In this document: piece by piece, positions 1 to 8,965 of the stretch | Numbering within the stretch: the first letter of the stretch is position 1 | How the letters are laid out: each line of letters opens with the position of its first letter | DNA from: Hamiltosporidium magnivora | Taxonomy: Eukaryota > Microsporidia > Dubosqiidae | Assembly (NCBI GenBank): GCA_004325065.1 | Contig: PITI01000188.1 | Location: 1-17,583, forward strand | Direction: 5' to 3' | Length of the DNA stretch: 17,583 nt | Translations under genes and position numbers: made by a program | The notes under the pieces: model-generated | What the model was told of the DNA's origin: nothing | Databases searched by the model: none | What the model saw: only the letters and a program-made list of their open reading frames with translations

Positions 1-211
1 CAGTGAAACTTTTCTATGAATATTCTTTAAATATTATAAAACCGTTTTTTTGTTTTAGAATTTAAGTAAATTACCAGTGAAACTTTTCTATGAATATTCT
101 TTAAATATTATAAAACCGTTTTTTTGTTTTAGAATTTAAGTAAATTAACAGTGAAACTTTTCTATGAATATTCTTTAAATATTATAAAACCGTTTTTTTG
201 TTTTAAAATTT
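1..211. repeat. 74-bp tandem repeat, about 2.8 copies, open at left edge
   Basis: Units begin at 1, 75 and 149 with CAGTGAAACTTTTCTATG and each contains AAAACCGTTTTTTTG near the middle. The first two are identical over 73 of 74 positions (c or a at the unit junction), and the third diverges after about 205. Near-identity points to recent duplication. Copies may continue beyond the left edge. The unit carries no ORF. Confidence 0.93.
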
Positions 212-1835
212 TTTTTGATATAAAATGAAGTTTCGTATATTTTTTAAATTAAAAATATTCAGACACTTTACAGTAAAATGTAAAAATTTGCCATTTACCT
301 GAGTAAAATACTTTTCAATTTTTAATCTTTTAGAATTAAACAACAGTTATTTATGTCTTTTGTTTATTGCTTCAATATTTCTATTTATGACGAAACAACA
401 TCATAATATTCTGTATTTATTCGTCATTAAGAGAATTTTGGATAAAAAATTAAGAAAACATAACTAAGTTTAAAAAGAAAGCCAAGCTAGTTAATCAATA
501 TCGATAGAAGAATTTATTTTATTATCTTAAACACGAGTCTGTTTTTTCTAATATACTGGTTATTAAACTAATGGAAACGAACTTAATATTACATCTACCA
601 AATAAAAGAAAATAATGTATTTTATATTTTTATAATTCATTAACTGACCTTTTGTTATTTATCTTTTCATTTAGACTTTTATAACCAAGACTGTTCTGTT
701 TTCTTAGATATGTTTTTAGTATTTCATATCAGCGTTTATAGGCGACCTTGTGTAATTTCTTAATATAATTTTAGAATATTTTTTTGAATAATATACTTTT
801 CTACTTCTGTTCTGCTTGCTTTTAATTTTATTAGAACTAAAGTAATTGTTTTATGTTTATTCTTTTAAGTTGACTATCTACATTTACGAAATAAATTTTT
901 ATTTTTGCTAAAGTCTTCGTATAAAGCACTGTCATTGCCTTAAAAAACAGTTTTTTTGCAAAAAAATTTATTGGTTGATTTAATTATTATAAAACTTACT
1001 GGTTATCTCATTGAAATCTTTTAATTGATAAGGTATTAAACTCATTGTATTAATCGAAGCATAGGTGCTTTATTGAAATATTCATTGAGGATATAAATAA
1101 ATTGCACATAGAAAAGGCAAAAAATATTAATTCAACTTGACTATTGTTTAGAAATTAGAAAAAAAATATTGGCAATAAAATCCGAAAAAAGGTGATTAAA
1201 ATTGAATTTTACTTCAAAGAATCCAAACAAAATATATTTATTAATGTGCTTCTTATGGTGTCAACATAGAAGAATTTTTTGAAAAATAAGTGTAAATATT
1301 TTTTTAAACTAATAAAAACGGGCCAAAATGTTTCATGTTCTACTTCTAGACATTATTATTGTTTGGTGAGATCTATCAATTATTCACAAGCGACATATTC
1401 TTAATCTTAATACTATTGTATGTGTCTTGCTTTTTTTTGAATAAATTGAACACCTCGAGGTGCTTCTTCGCAGTTTCCGCCATGCCATTACTCGATTATA
1501 TAATAGAAGATAGTTCTGAATATTTAAATTTTCATTTCTCAGCTTTCTTACCGATTTATTTGTTAATAGTATAAAATCTGACAAACTTTCATCATAAGTA
1601 TTTCATTTGTGGATATATTATTCTTTCAAACTTGTCTTTATGAATTATCTCTTCAAATTTATAGGTTGGAATTAATTTAAAATAGAATATCTGCTATCTT
1701 TGGTTCTAAATATTCCAAAAGATGGTTTGATAAGCAATCGATAAATATTTTAAGGAATCGTAATAATATTTAAGTCTATATGTTTTATCTGTCAAAAATA
1801 CATAAATATATATATGAATAAAGTTTTGAAAATTT
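212..1835. other. gene-poor spacer, no supported gene
   Basis: About 1.6 kb of low-complexity AT-rich sequence. It holds only short stop-free stretches, for example about 50 codons ending near 465 (+) and 71 codons starting from a TTG at 1359 (+), neither with a convincing start or a recognisable motif. It also contains a perfect 16-bp palindrome (seven T, GC, seven A) at 951-966 and a GC-rich palindrome CACCTCGAGGTG at 1451-1462. I see no RNA gene. Confidence 0.5.
1451..1462. repeat. GC-rich 12-bp perfect palindrome
   Basis: CACCTCGAGGTG is its own reverse complement and stands out in surroundings that are about three-quarters A+T. It could be a dimeric protein-binding site or chance. No gene start is nearby. 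Confidence 0.5.
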
Positions 1836-2123
1836 ATGAATTATATTTCATTTATAGTTTTGATAGTTCTTGTAGTTAGTAAACCCGAATGTATTGGTTC
1901 AAAGACATGTAAAACTAAGGAATGCCAAACACCTTCAACAGGTACAATAGTTGTTCAAGCTTCCGAACCAAAATGTGCTAGTTTTTAACGAGCTGTACAG
2001 ATTAACAAAGCTAAAAATACTTGTGAATCAAATAATAGCGATAATGACAAATGTAAACCTAAAGATAAATGTAAAATAGTCTCAAAAAATGATTGTTATG
2101 AAGATATTCCATTAGAAATGTGA
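1836..2123 (+). pseudogene. small secreted eight-cysteine protein gene with an internal in-frame stop
   Basis: An ATG at 1836 opens a 50-residue ORF. It has a clear hydrophobic signal peptide (residues about 3-15, FIVLIVLVVS core) followed by cysteines at 19, 25, 30 and 47. A TAA at 1986-1988 ends it, but the same frame continues without another stop to a TGA at 2121-2123. The continuation has four more cysteines (codons 63, 73, 79 and 87) at similar spacing in a lysine-rich context. Composition and cysteine spacing match on both sides of the TAA, so the ancestral product was very likely a 94-residue secreted protein that would form up to four disulfides. The options are a recent nonsense mutation, a population polymorphism or sequence error, or a gene now making only the short form. 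No CCC-type motif precedes the start; an AT-only, TATA-like stretch lies just upstream (around 1807-1815). The family is not recognised. Confidence 0.6.
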
Positions 2124-2710
2124 TTATTAGCATATTTTTTAGAAATTTTATAAACCAATGATTTTACAATAAAAAAGCAATATTTTTTTTCAAATTTTAT
2201 CATTTTAATTCAGATTAGATAACGGTGTAAATCTTAATAAATTTATGTATTAATTCTTCAGAGTCTTCACAAAAATTTCACACAATAAAACTTAATTTTT
2301 AAAGGTATAAATAAATAGGTTATCGTTTTTTATGATATATTATCGCTGTGTTTAACCATATTTAATTTATTTGGTGTTGATATCATTTTTTAAACTAAAC
2401 CAAATTTAATTTTAAAAATAAAAAATATCATTCGTAACGTTCATTAACCACCTACTCGTAAAAAATATTGTCATAATCACTTACTTTTAAAAAATAAAGG
2501 TATTATTGACATAAAATATAACCTAATCGAACTGTTAATGAGACGTTTTATCTTAAATGTCTGTATAAAACAAAATCTTTTTATTAAATTGACATGAACA
2601 CTATTTTGTATTTATTTATATACCAATGCTTTATTCTATACCTATTTTATTATCATTTATATTAAATATCATACGAATATATTTGCTTAAAATTTTTATA
2701 CTTTTTAAAA
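2124..2710. other. AT-rich spacer without recognisable gene
   Basis: About 590 bases of very AT-rich sequence between the cysteine-rich locus and a possible relic on the opposite strand. No ORF, repeat or RNA gene is supported here. Confidence 0.5.
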
Positions 2711-3449
2711 TTAAACATCATTTCTGATTAAATTATAAATATTTTCTATTGATTCATTTGTTAGATTTTGATTTAAAAATTTTTCTGAAAGATACGTCTA
2801 ATTTGAAAAGTATTTGGCGCTTGGTGTAATTTTAAGCTTTTTCTATTCGAAACAAGCTTTCGGAAAAAAAATTGATTAAATCTTTTTTATTATGAAACAG
2901 TCTTTTTAAAAACAAACCCGTGTAATCAAAAGTTTTGTATTATACTCATTTCTTTTTTTCATAGATTAAATGAATCTGAGATCTAAAAAAATTTATTCCT
3001 GTATTATTATTTTTTAAATATAATTTTAGCCGTTTTATAAATACCCTTATCAATTTGAAAGTATTTACTTTGAATATAATTAAATAAAATTTTTACTTCA
3101 TAAAATCGATTCTTAATTCTGAATTTTATTTTATAAATTTCCCCATTATCTATGCTTTTAATTAATTTTTCATTTGTGAGAAGGTTTTCTTTTTAAGGCT
3201 TTTTATAGTTTTTTTTTAATATAAAATAAAAGAACATCATATGATTTTGTTAATTAAATAAGAAATAATTTGGGCGTAACTAAAGATTATTTTGCAAAAA
3301 TATTAACTAAATTAAACTTTGTTGAAAAGTGGTAGTAAAATATACTAAAACAAATATAAATGCTTTTATTCTTCTTTATTTTTATGTAAAACATTCGAAA
3401 CTGATATTTTTACTTTTAAATCAGGGATTTCTATAAATTCTATATTCTT
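2711..3449 (-). pseudogene. possible relic of an unidentified gene
   Basis: Three protein-like stretches follow one another on the minus strand, broken by stops and frame changes. They are 3449-3369 (27 codons, includes EFIEIPDLKVKISVSNVL), 3192-3007 (61 codons, no ATG) and 2842-2711 (one internal TAG, includes SEKFLNQNLTNESIENIYNL). The strand is A-rich, which favours Lys/Asn/Ile/Glu-rich stop-free runs, so chance remains possible. The relic lies directly downstream of the lysine-rich gene on the same strand and could even be the remains of its former 3' part. The family is not recognised. Confidence 0.25.
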
Positions 3450-3534
3450 CTATTTTCTATTTGTATGAACTTTATAGAATCATTTTCAATACATTTTTAA
3501 ATACCTAGATATTTAAAATTTTATGCTTTTTTTT

Positions 3535-3894
3535 TCACTTCTTCTTGGCTTTTTTATCATCCTTAATAATATCTATATCATCTTTTTTGTTAGGTCTATA
3601 TATTTTAGGATTTTCTTTAATTTCATCCTTTTGTTTTTTCATTTCTTCTTTCTTCTGTTTCTTTTCTTCTTTTTTCAATTTCTTTTTATTCTTTTCAGAA
3701 TTTCTTCTTTCTTTCATTTTTTCAAACCAACTTTTACTTTTTTCTTCCTTTTTACCACTTTTATTAGCCGCTTTTTTTTCTGAAGTTTTATCTTTTTCAG
3801 AATTTTGGATATTTTCTTTTTTCTTTCCAAAAAAGGAAAAAGTAAAAATACTTTCACACATTGTAATCATAAAAATAAAAAATTTCAGATTCAT
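3535..3894 (-). CDS. secreted lysine-rich low-complexity protein, 119 aa
   Basis: The protein starts at the ATG at 3894. A hydrophobic N-terminus (residues about 4-19, FFIFMITMCESIFTFSFF) looks like a signal peptide with cleavage near residues 20-22. Everything after residue 23 is extremely basic and charged: runs of K, E, N and S with repeated KK/EE blocks between residues 40 and 90, a likely charged coiled-coil or disordered region, and a KKAKKK C-terminus. Only one cysteine is present, and it lies in the signal region. Secreted lysine-rich proteins are common in microsporidia as candidate spore-wall, polar-tube-associated or host-exported proteins; that role is inference here, not shown. 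An ATTATAAAG stretch about 30-40 bases upstream could serve as a TATA-like element. The two long phenylalanine-rich plus-strand readings over this gene are its antisense shadows. Confidence 0.65.
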   Translation of the reverse strand: MNLKFFIFMITMCESIFTFSFFGKKKENIQNSEKDKTSEKKAANKSGKKEEKSKSWFEKMKERRNSEKNKKKLKKEEKKQKKEEMKKQKDEIKENPKIYRPNKKDDIDIIKDDKKAKKK

Positions 3895-4550
3895 AATTTC
3901 TACTTCGTGTCAGAATAAATACTTTATAATTTTAGAAATCATACAAATGATATTGTCTCGTGATTATCTTAAAAGCACCATCTTTTTTGATTATCAACTT
4001 TCTACATACATCCACTCATTCTTTAATTTAAATACCAATCAAATTTATTCTACACCGATTCTTCTTTTCATAAATGCAACTGCTCAATTTTCATAATATA
4101 TTACCAATCAAATATTTTTAATAAAGATTTAACAAATCATAGTTACAACCATTTGATCTTTAAATCCAATTATCATTAAATTATGTTTTTGATAATTGTT
4201 CAATTAATTAATAATGATTTATACTTAATTTTTGATTTTGGCACTTATCTTTATAGTTGAAATCTGAGCTAAAATAAATATTTAAAAAAATATTCTTCAA
4301 ATTAAAAGATTTGAGGATTTATATTGAAATTAAATTTGTTTTTCTTCTAAAATACGGTATTATAGAAGAAAATAAAGATAATAATTGGAATTCTTTATTT
4401 TGGGAAATATTGAAATTTATAAATCTGATTACTAAGTTCTTAAGCAAAAATGACTATAAAGATAATAATTGCGTCATTTAAATCACGAATGAATAACTTT
4501 TTGTAAAATAAAAATATTGTATTGTAATGTATTCTGTTTTTTTCTAATTA
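3895..4550. other. spacer upstream of the lysine-rich gene
   Basis: About 650 bases separate the start of the lysine-rich gene from the 3' end of the LRR relic. It presumably holds the lysine-rich gene's promoter. I see no ORF with a credible start, no repeat and no RNA gene. Confidence 0.5.
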
Positions 4551-6416
4551 CTAAATTATTTCTTCTGTACCTTCGTAATTTTCTATCGACCACATCTCGG
4601 CTCCTTTATATCTCACCGGATGTTTATAAGAAAAGTTTAAGACTTCTCAAAACGTAAATAGTGATCGTATAAAGATTCCTTATATGTTTAATTTTTGTAA
4701 AATTTTAGCGAGGCAATAAAATTTTACATGATATAAGTTCGATAATAACAGTAAATCGCATTTTTAGAAGCAAAATGATAAACTTAAAGAATAAAACTTA
4801 TTTTCTACACCATAATTAGGACTTTGCTCTCCCACTTAAATTTTTTTCTATACAATGCTGTCTACAAATTTTTGGTGCATCAAGATCAAATTTCTGAAAA
4901 TAAGAAAAATTATATGTCTTGTATTTATGCGGAAGTCTTTTTTCAATGGTGGTTTTATAATATAAAAATTTATTGTGAAGCTGTTTACATTTTTATCATT
5001 TGATTTTTTTCTTTAGAATGATGTCAGTGAATACTGTTACACCTGATTCAAATTTTTCCTATTTTCAATGCTAAAAACTATGTTTGTTGTAAATACCCTC
5101 GGAACTTTATGTTATCGTTTCGTTAGGGTTTCAAGTAAAACCTCAGAGTTGCCTTGTATATTTAAAAACTCTTTTCCATCATAGTAACGGTAATGACTTA
5201 CTCTCACAGCCATTATTTTACCAAGTTTTATCATTTGGTTGTCTGAACGTAGAATATCAAAACTTACTCCGTCAAAATTGGCCCAATAGGAATATATAAT
5301 GCAGTTATATAGACTGAAAACAAGTCAAAATCATTCTAAAAATTCTTTGTATTCGTTTTATGTAACTTATTATTAGCTATCTTTTATTATTGGGTTGAAT
5401 TTTGTCTTGACTCTACGCTTTTACTTCGGAAGGCTTCTACATATTGCCAGCATTTGAGATAAATTTTGAACGTTTCAAGAAGTAAATTTTCGAATTCACA
5501 ACGGAAATAAAGACTTTTTTAATATACATTTCAACTTTTCACAGGCTATTAAGTACTGTTATTCGTTTAAAGATCTAAAAATGCTTGGTATATGTGCCAA
5601 TTATGATGAGAATTCCGCAATATTATTTATTTTAAACCTATTTTTTTTCTTTATAATACTATACATCAAAAACTGAATATCTTTTAATTGATCTCTTTGC
5701 TAAATACGCACTAGATTGCTTAAAAAAGCCAATTTTTTTATTAATTTACAAATCCTACACTCTCATATACTTGTCTCTAAAATTCTGAGTAGTTTTATCG
5801 AACCAAAGCAATTTTTATTAAAGAAATTATAACCAAAGTAGAATTCATTTAAAGCGTTTGGAAAAGCAACCAGAATATTATCATAACTAAAAACTCCTTA
5901 AATCACTTTACTCTATTTTGTCATATAAAGATCATTTCCGAGTAGATTTAAGAATTTTAGTTCTGGCAATAGCAATCGCTTTTCACTTTCCTGTCCTCAT
6001 CTAAATAATACTATGATTTAAATTACAAACCAAAATTTCTCTTAATCTATTGTGACAGCTTAAAAATTTGTTATTATTTTTTGTTCACAAACAAAATAAC
6101 TTCAAAGACTATTTGAAAGATATAATCAAAGTTTCAGATAAATCTACGAATTAAATAGAGTTTTTTTGTGCTTGTTTAGAAACCTAAGAATTATTCTATC
6201 TTGCAAAAATACATAAAATTCAAACCAAAAAGAAATAGAATGAAAATAAATAATCTTTTGATCTAGATCCATAAAAAATATACTGTAACCAAATTGCCAC
6301 TGGATCTTGAGTGTAAGGGGAAACAATATAACACAAATCAAAATACACGGGAATAAAGGAGAATTTATACAAAATAAAATGACAGTTTTTGATTTTGAGA
6401 ACGATGAATTATTCAT
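4551..6416 (-). pseudogene. decayed leucine-rich-repeat (LRR) protein gene
   Basis: Read on the minus strand, a series of protein-like blocks lies in one order over about 1.9 kb, interrupted by stops and frameshifts. The clearest part runs from 5999 to about 5700 in a single frame. It contains LPELKFLNLLGNDL, a perfect LxxLxxLxLxxNxL unit; LNEFYFGYNFF, matching LxxLxLxxNxL; then IKLLRILETSI and IKKLAFLSNLV. Stops interrupt it at several codons. A further unit, LREILVCNLN, lies just upstream (about 6044-6017) in another frame. Downstream blocks near 5525-5390, 5325-5120, 4990-4815 and 4680-4551 look coding (they include W, C, H and R codons) but are not LRRs and may be the C-terminal domain. 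The 90-codon ORF at 6416-6144 (ATG start, hydrophobic segment VILFCINSPLFPCILICVIL) directly precedes them and may be the original signal-bearing 5' end. LRR proteins form expanded, often secreted families in several microsporidia. The locus is too broken to be functional as annotated. Confidence 0.6.
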
Positions 6417-6556
6417 AATATAAACAAATTAACTTATAAAAAATCAACGAAACAAGTATAAAAATGTATTTTTTATAGAACTAACCTATTATACTATAAA
6501 TAAAATTTTATTTGTCACTTTTTTGTTTTATAAATAAACATAAAACAAACAAATAA

Positions 6557-6667
6557 ATGAAAATGGAATTAACACATTACAAAATACTTTATAAGATTTA
6601 TTCTGCGATGTCTAAAATGATGAGTAAATTTAAAGGATTGTTTAGTCACGTATCGGATACGAACTAA
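6557..6667 (+). CDS. weak small ORF, 36 aa
   Basis: The ORF runs from the ATG at 6557 to the TAA at 6665. The peptide is basic and amphipathic (includes SKMMSKFKGLFSHVSDTN) and uses several GC-ending codons (GCG, TCG, ACG, CAC), unlike the flanks. There is no signal peptide, family match or start motif. It could be a short gene, the end of a decayed one, or chance. Confidence 0.2.
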   Translation: MKMELTHYKILYKIYSAMSKMMSKFKGLFSHVSDTN

Positions 6668-6746
6668 AGAAATATTTTTAATTAAAGATTATTAGTTATA
6701 TGGAAGTTTAATTTTTTTTTTTCTAAGAAATATCAAAGGTATTTTC

Positions 6747-6941
6747 ATGTTGTATATTTTTAAATTATATTCTTCCGGTCAATTTCTGGGATTTAATACT
6801 TCCCATTTAATGTTTTATTTATATTCAATTTACTTAAATTATACTTATTTACATATTTCAGTCTTCGTGTACCTCTTGCTGATGAGGATGCTAGATTATA
6901 GAGATTCTTTAAAACAATTTATTATAATGCAAAAAAAATAA
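6747..6941 (+). CDS. weak small hydrophobic ORF, 64 aa
   Basis: The ORF runs from the ATG at 6747 to a TAA at 6939. The product is rich in Tyr, Leu and Phe, with a possible membrane segment at residues about 36-48 (HISVFVYLLLMRM). Such lengths arise by chance in sequence this AT-rich, no start motif is present, and no family is recognised, so expression is uncertain. Confidence 0.2.
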   Translation: MLYIFKLYSSGQFLGFNTSHLMFYLYSIYLNYTYLHISVFVYLLLMRMLDYRDSLKQFIIMQKK

Positions 6942-7112
6942 ATTATTTAACTTTACAAATGCAAACTCATAAATTTTAATGATTTAATAATACATTCAAC
7001 GATTCTCTTACCAAACTTTCATCATTACTTATTTCAATTCATATTTATAATCAATTTACCAAAACATCTATCTTTAAATTTTTATTCAAACTGATTACAA
7101 ATTAATTTAAAT

Positions 7113-7826
7113 TTACAATCTATTTATATCAAATCCAACAGATTTTAAAGTAATTTCTATAGTTTTTCTATCAACAATAATAGAATAAATATTTCCTCTT
7201 TTAATTATAAGATTTTTATTAACAAGACTATTTAATGTTACTTTGATTAAAAATGAATTTCCTAGATTATTGTCGATTTCTTTAACTGTTTTAAACAAAT
7301 ATTCATATCTATTTGTAATATTGAGTGCAAACAATATTACTTTTTCCAAATATGTTAATATTAGAGCACATATAGGGAAATTAATAAATTTAATATGATT
7401 GGATAACTGAAATATATTTTTCTCTAAAAAAAGTGGTTTTTTTATTTCAGATATTAAATTTTGAGAATATTTATGTTTTAAATAGTTTAGTTTTTCTGAT
7501 TGCGATATTGTAAATATGTACGGTATAAAATCTAAATGAATAGATTTGTTGAATAATATTATTTTATAATTTACAAGATTTGTATTTGGGTGTTCAAAAA
7601 TGATGTTAAGTATTTTTTTATCGTACATATTTGTTAAAGAAGGATATATTGGTTTATATGGTATTGATTTGTATTTTAAATATTCTGAAAATGTTTCAAA
7701 TGCTTCTAATGTTAATATTTGTATTTGAAAATGTGATGAGTTATTTATTATTTCGATTAAATTATCCAATGAAGAAAATCTTGTATAATTTATGGTTACA
7801 GATTTTAGTTTTCTTTTAGTTGACAT
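7113..7826 (-). CDS. hypothetical 237-aa protein with winged-helix-like C-terminus (possibly ORC-related)
   Basis: The first in-frame ATG is at 7826; the upstream extension to 7877 would need a TTG start and is rejected. The protein opens with a basic MSTKRKLK segment, has no signal peptide or membrane span, and is probably nuclear or cytosolic. Residues about 150-230 look like a winged helix: a hydrophobic helix (ALILTYLEKVILFALNIT), a second helix (YLFKTVKEID), a recognition-like helix (VTLNSLVNKNLI) and a beta wing (IIKRGNIYSIIV). This order, ending in a short helix, resembles the C-terminal domain of ORC4-type origin-recognition subunits, and FIPYIFTISQS (residues 100-110) is reminiscent of the AAA+ part of that family. 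However, no Walker A motif is present and the protein is much shorter than usual ORC4, so the assignment is a weak inference. Minus-strand CCTTAAG directly before the ATG may be a degenerate CCC-type start motif. Confidence 0.75.
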   Translation of the reverse strand: MSTKRKLKSVTINYTRFSSLDNLIEIINNSSHFQIQILTLEAFETFSEYLKYKSIPYKPIYPSLTNMYDKKILNIIFEHPNTNLVNYKIILFNKSIHLDFIPYIFTISQSEKLNYLKHKYSQNLISEIKKPLFLEKNIFQLSNHIKFINFPICALILTYLEKVILFALNITNRYEYLFKTVKEIDNNLGNSFLIKVTLNSLVNKNLIIKRGNIYSIIVDRKTIEITLKSVGFDINRL

Positions 7827-8965
7827 CTTAAGGATTAAAAAAAAATGAAATTTAAAAACCGTTTTTTTGAGATTCAAAAAAATATTTAATTTCTAAGAAA
7901 TTACGTGAAGTGGAAAATATTTAAAACATTTTTTTGGAATCTTAAAATATATTTATATTTATGAGAAAAGATGACTAAAAAACAGAGAAATAAATCTAAA
8001 ATACATAAGTTTATAGGAGAAATACATTTAAATATGCAATTTTTATGATATACTTATCATAAACCAGATACTTGAAAGAGATAGAACCAAAGAGTACAAT
8101 TATATTCAATTATTTTTTGTTAAATCGAGAAAGAAAGGTAAAGAAAAAAATTTAAATTAATTTCTTTGAACCAAAATAAAATTTAAGAAATAAAAAAGTG
8201 AAAAAGTATGAATTGTAGAAGAAAATGATTTAGAATGAAGGGATAGTAATCATATTCTAAACACGGTTGTACCATACATATAATCATTGTATCATTTTTT
8301 TTAATAATTTAAATACAATATTAGGCATTTTAAAAAAAAGCATAAAAAATGTATTTGTATTTTTTATTTCCCCCTCCTAAATTTTTATATTCAAGACTAA
8401 ATCAATGTGATTTCAATCTTTTTGTTTGCTAAATTCAGAAATGTTAGAAAACATTTGATAGAAAAAATTTTTGAATTCAATGAAATGATTAAAACATGTT
8501 AAAATAGAATAAAATTTTATTTATTATTTGATATTTTTAAAAAAAAAAATTGATCGATGAATAAATAACGGCAGAATTTTTAAGTAACCTGTTTTTGAAT
8601 TCGATTTTCATTTCTTTTTTTGTAGAAATATATTTTTTTGCAAATATTTTAAATTATTTTTTTATTTTGGTCATTTCTTTTACATTTTTTGTCTTTGAAC
8701 TCATTATATCCTAAAAAATAACATAAAAAATAAAATATCTATCTATTTAAGTAAATTTAATGGCGCTGGCTAAAGGATTTATATACATTAAATATGTTTG
8801 ATAAATTAAAAAAATTTAGAATTAAATTTTAAATCTATTTTAGTTGGGAATATTTAAATTATAGAAGAATGAAATGTACAATCATGAGTTTATTTACGTA
8901 AAAACCGTATCTATAACGAAGAAATACTGAAGAAATAATGTATTTAAATTTTTTATACAATAAAT
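7827..8965. other. 1.1-kb spacer with a possible frame-broken small ORF
   Basis: This lies between two minus-strand genes. On the plus strand, an ATG at 7971 opens 25 codons (ends 8048). A second stop-free run in the next frame (8035-8160, 41 codons, includes YDILIINQILERDRTKEYN) overlaps its end, as if one small gene had suffered a frameshift near 8035. The rest is homopolymer-rich AT sequence with no supported feature. Confidence 0.35.

Noticed and set aside
1359..1584. Overlapping hydrophobic (+) and basic (-) ORFs
   Set aside because: The plus reading begins at TTG, and the two readings are antisense to each other. Neither has a start motif or a recognisable domain, and the lengths are expected by chance at this AT content.
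3523..4096. Long phenylalanine-rich plus-strand ORFs
   Set aside because: They are the antisense of the lysine-rich gene at 3535-3894 (Lys codons read backwards give Phe/Leu/Ser), with no independent evidence.
7853..7870. AAAACCGTTTTTTTG shared with the 74-bp tandem unit
   Set aside because: A 15-base match within this AT-rich composition is expected a few times by chance, and the flanks do not match.
7827..7877. N-terminal extension of the 237-aa protein
   Set aside because: Needs a TTG start; the first ATG is at 7826 and gives a sensible N-terminus.
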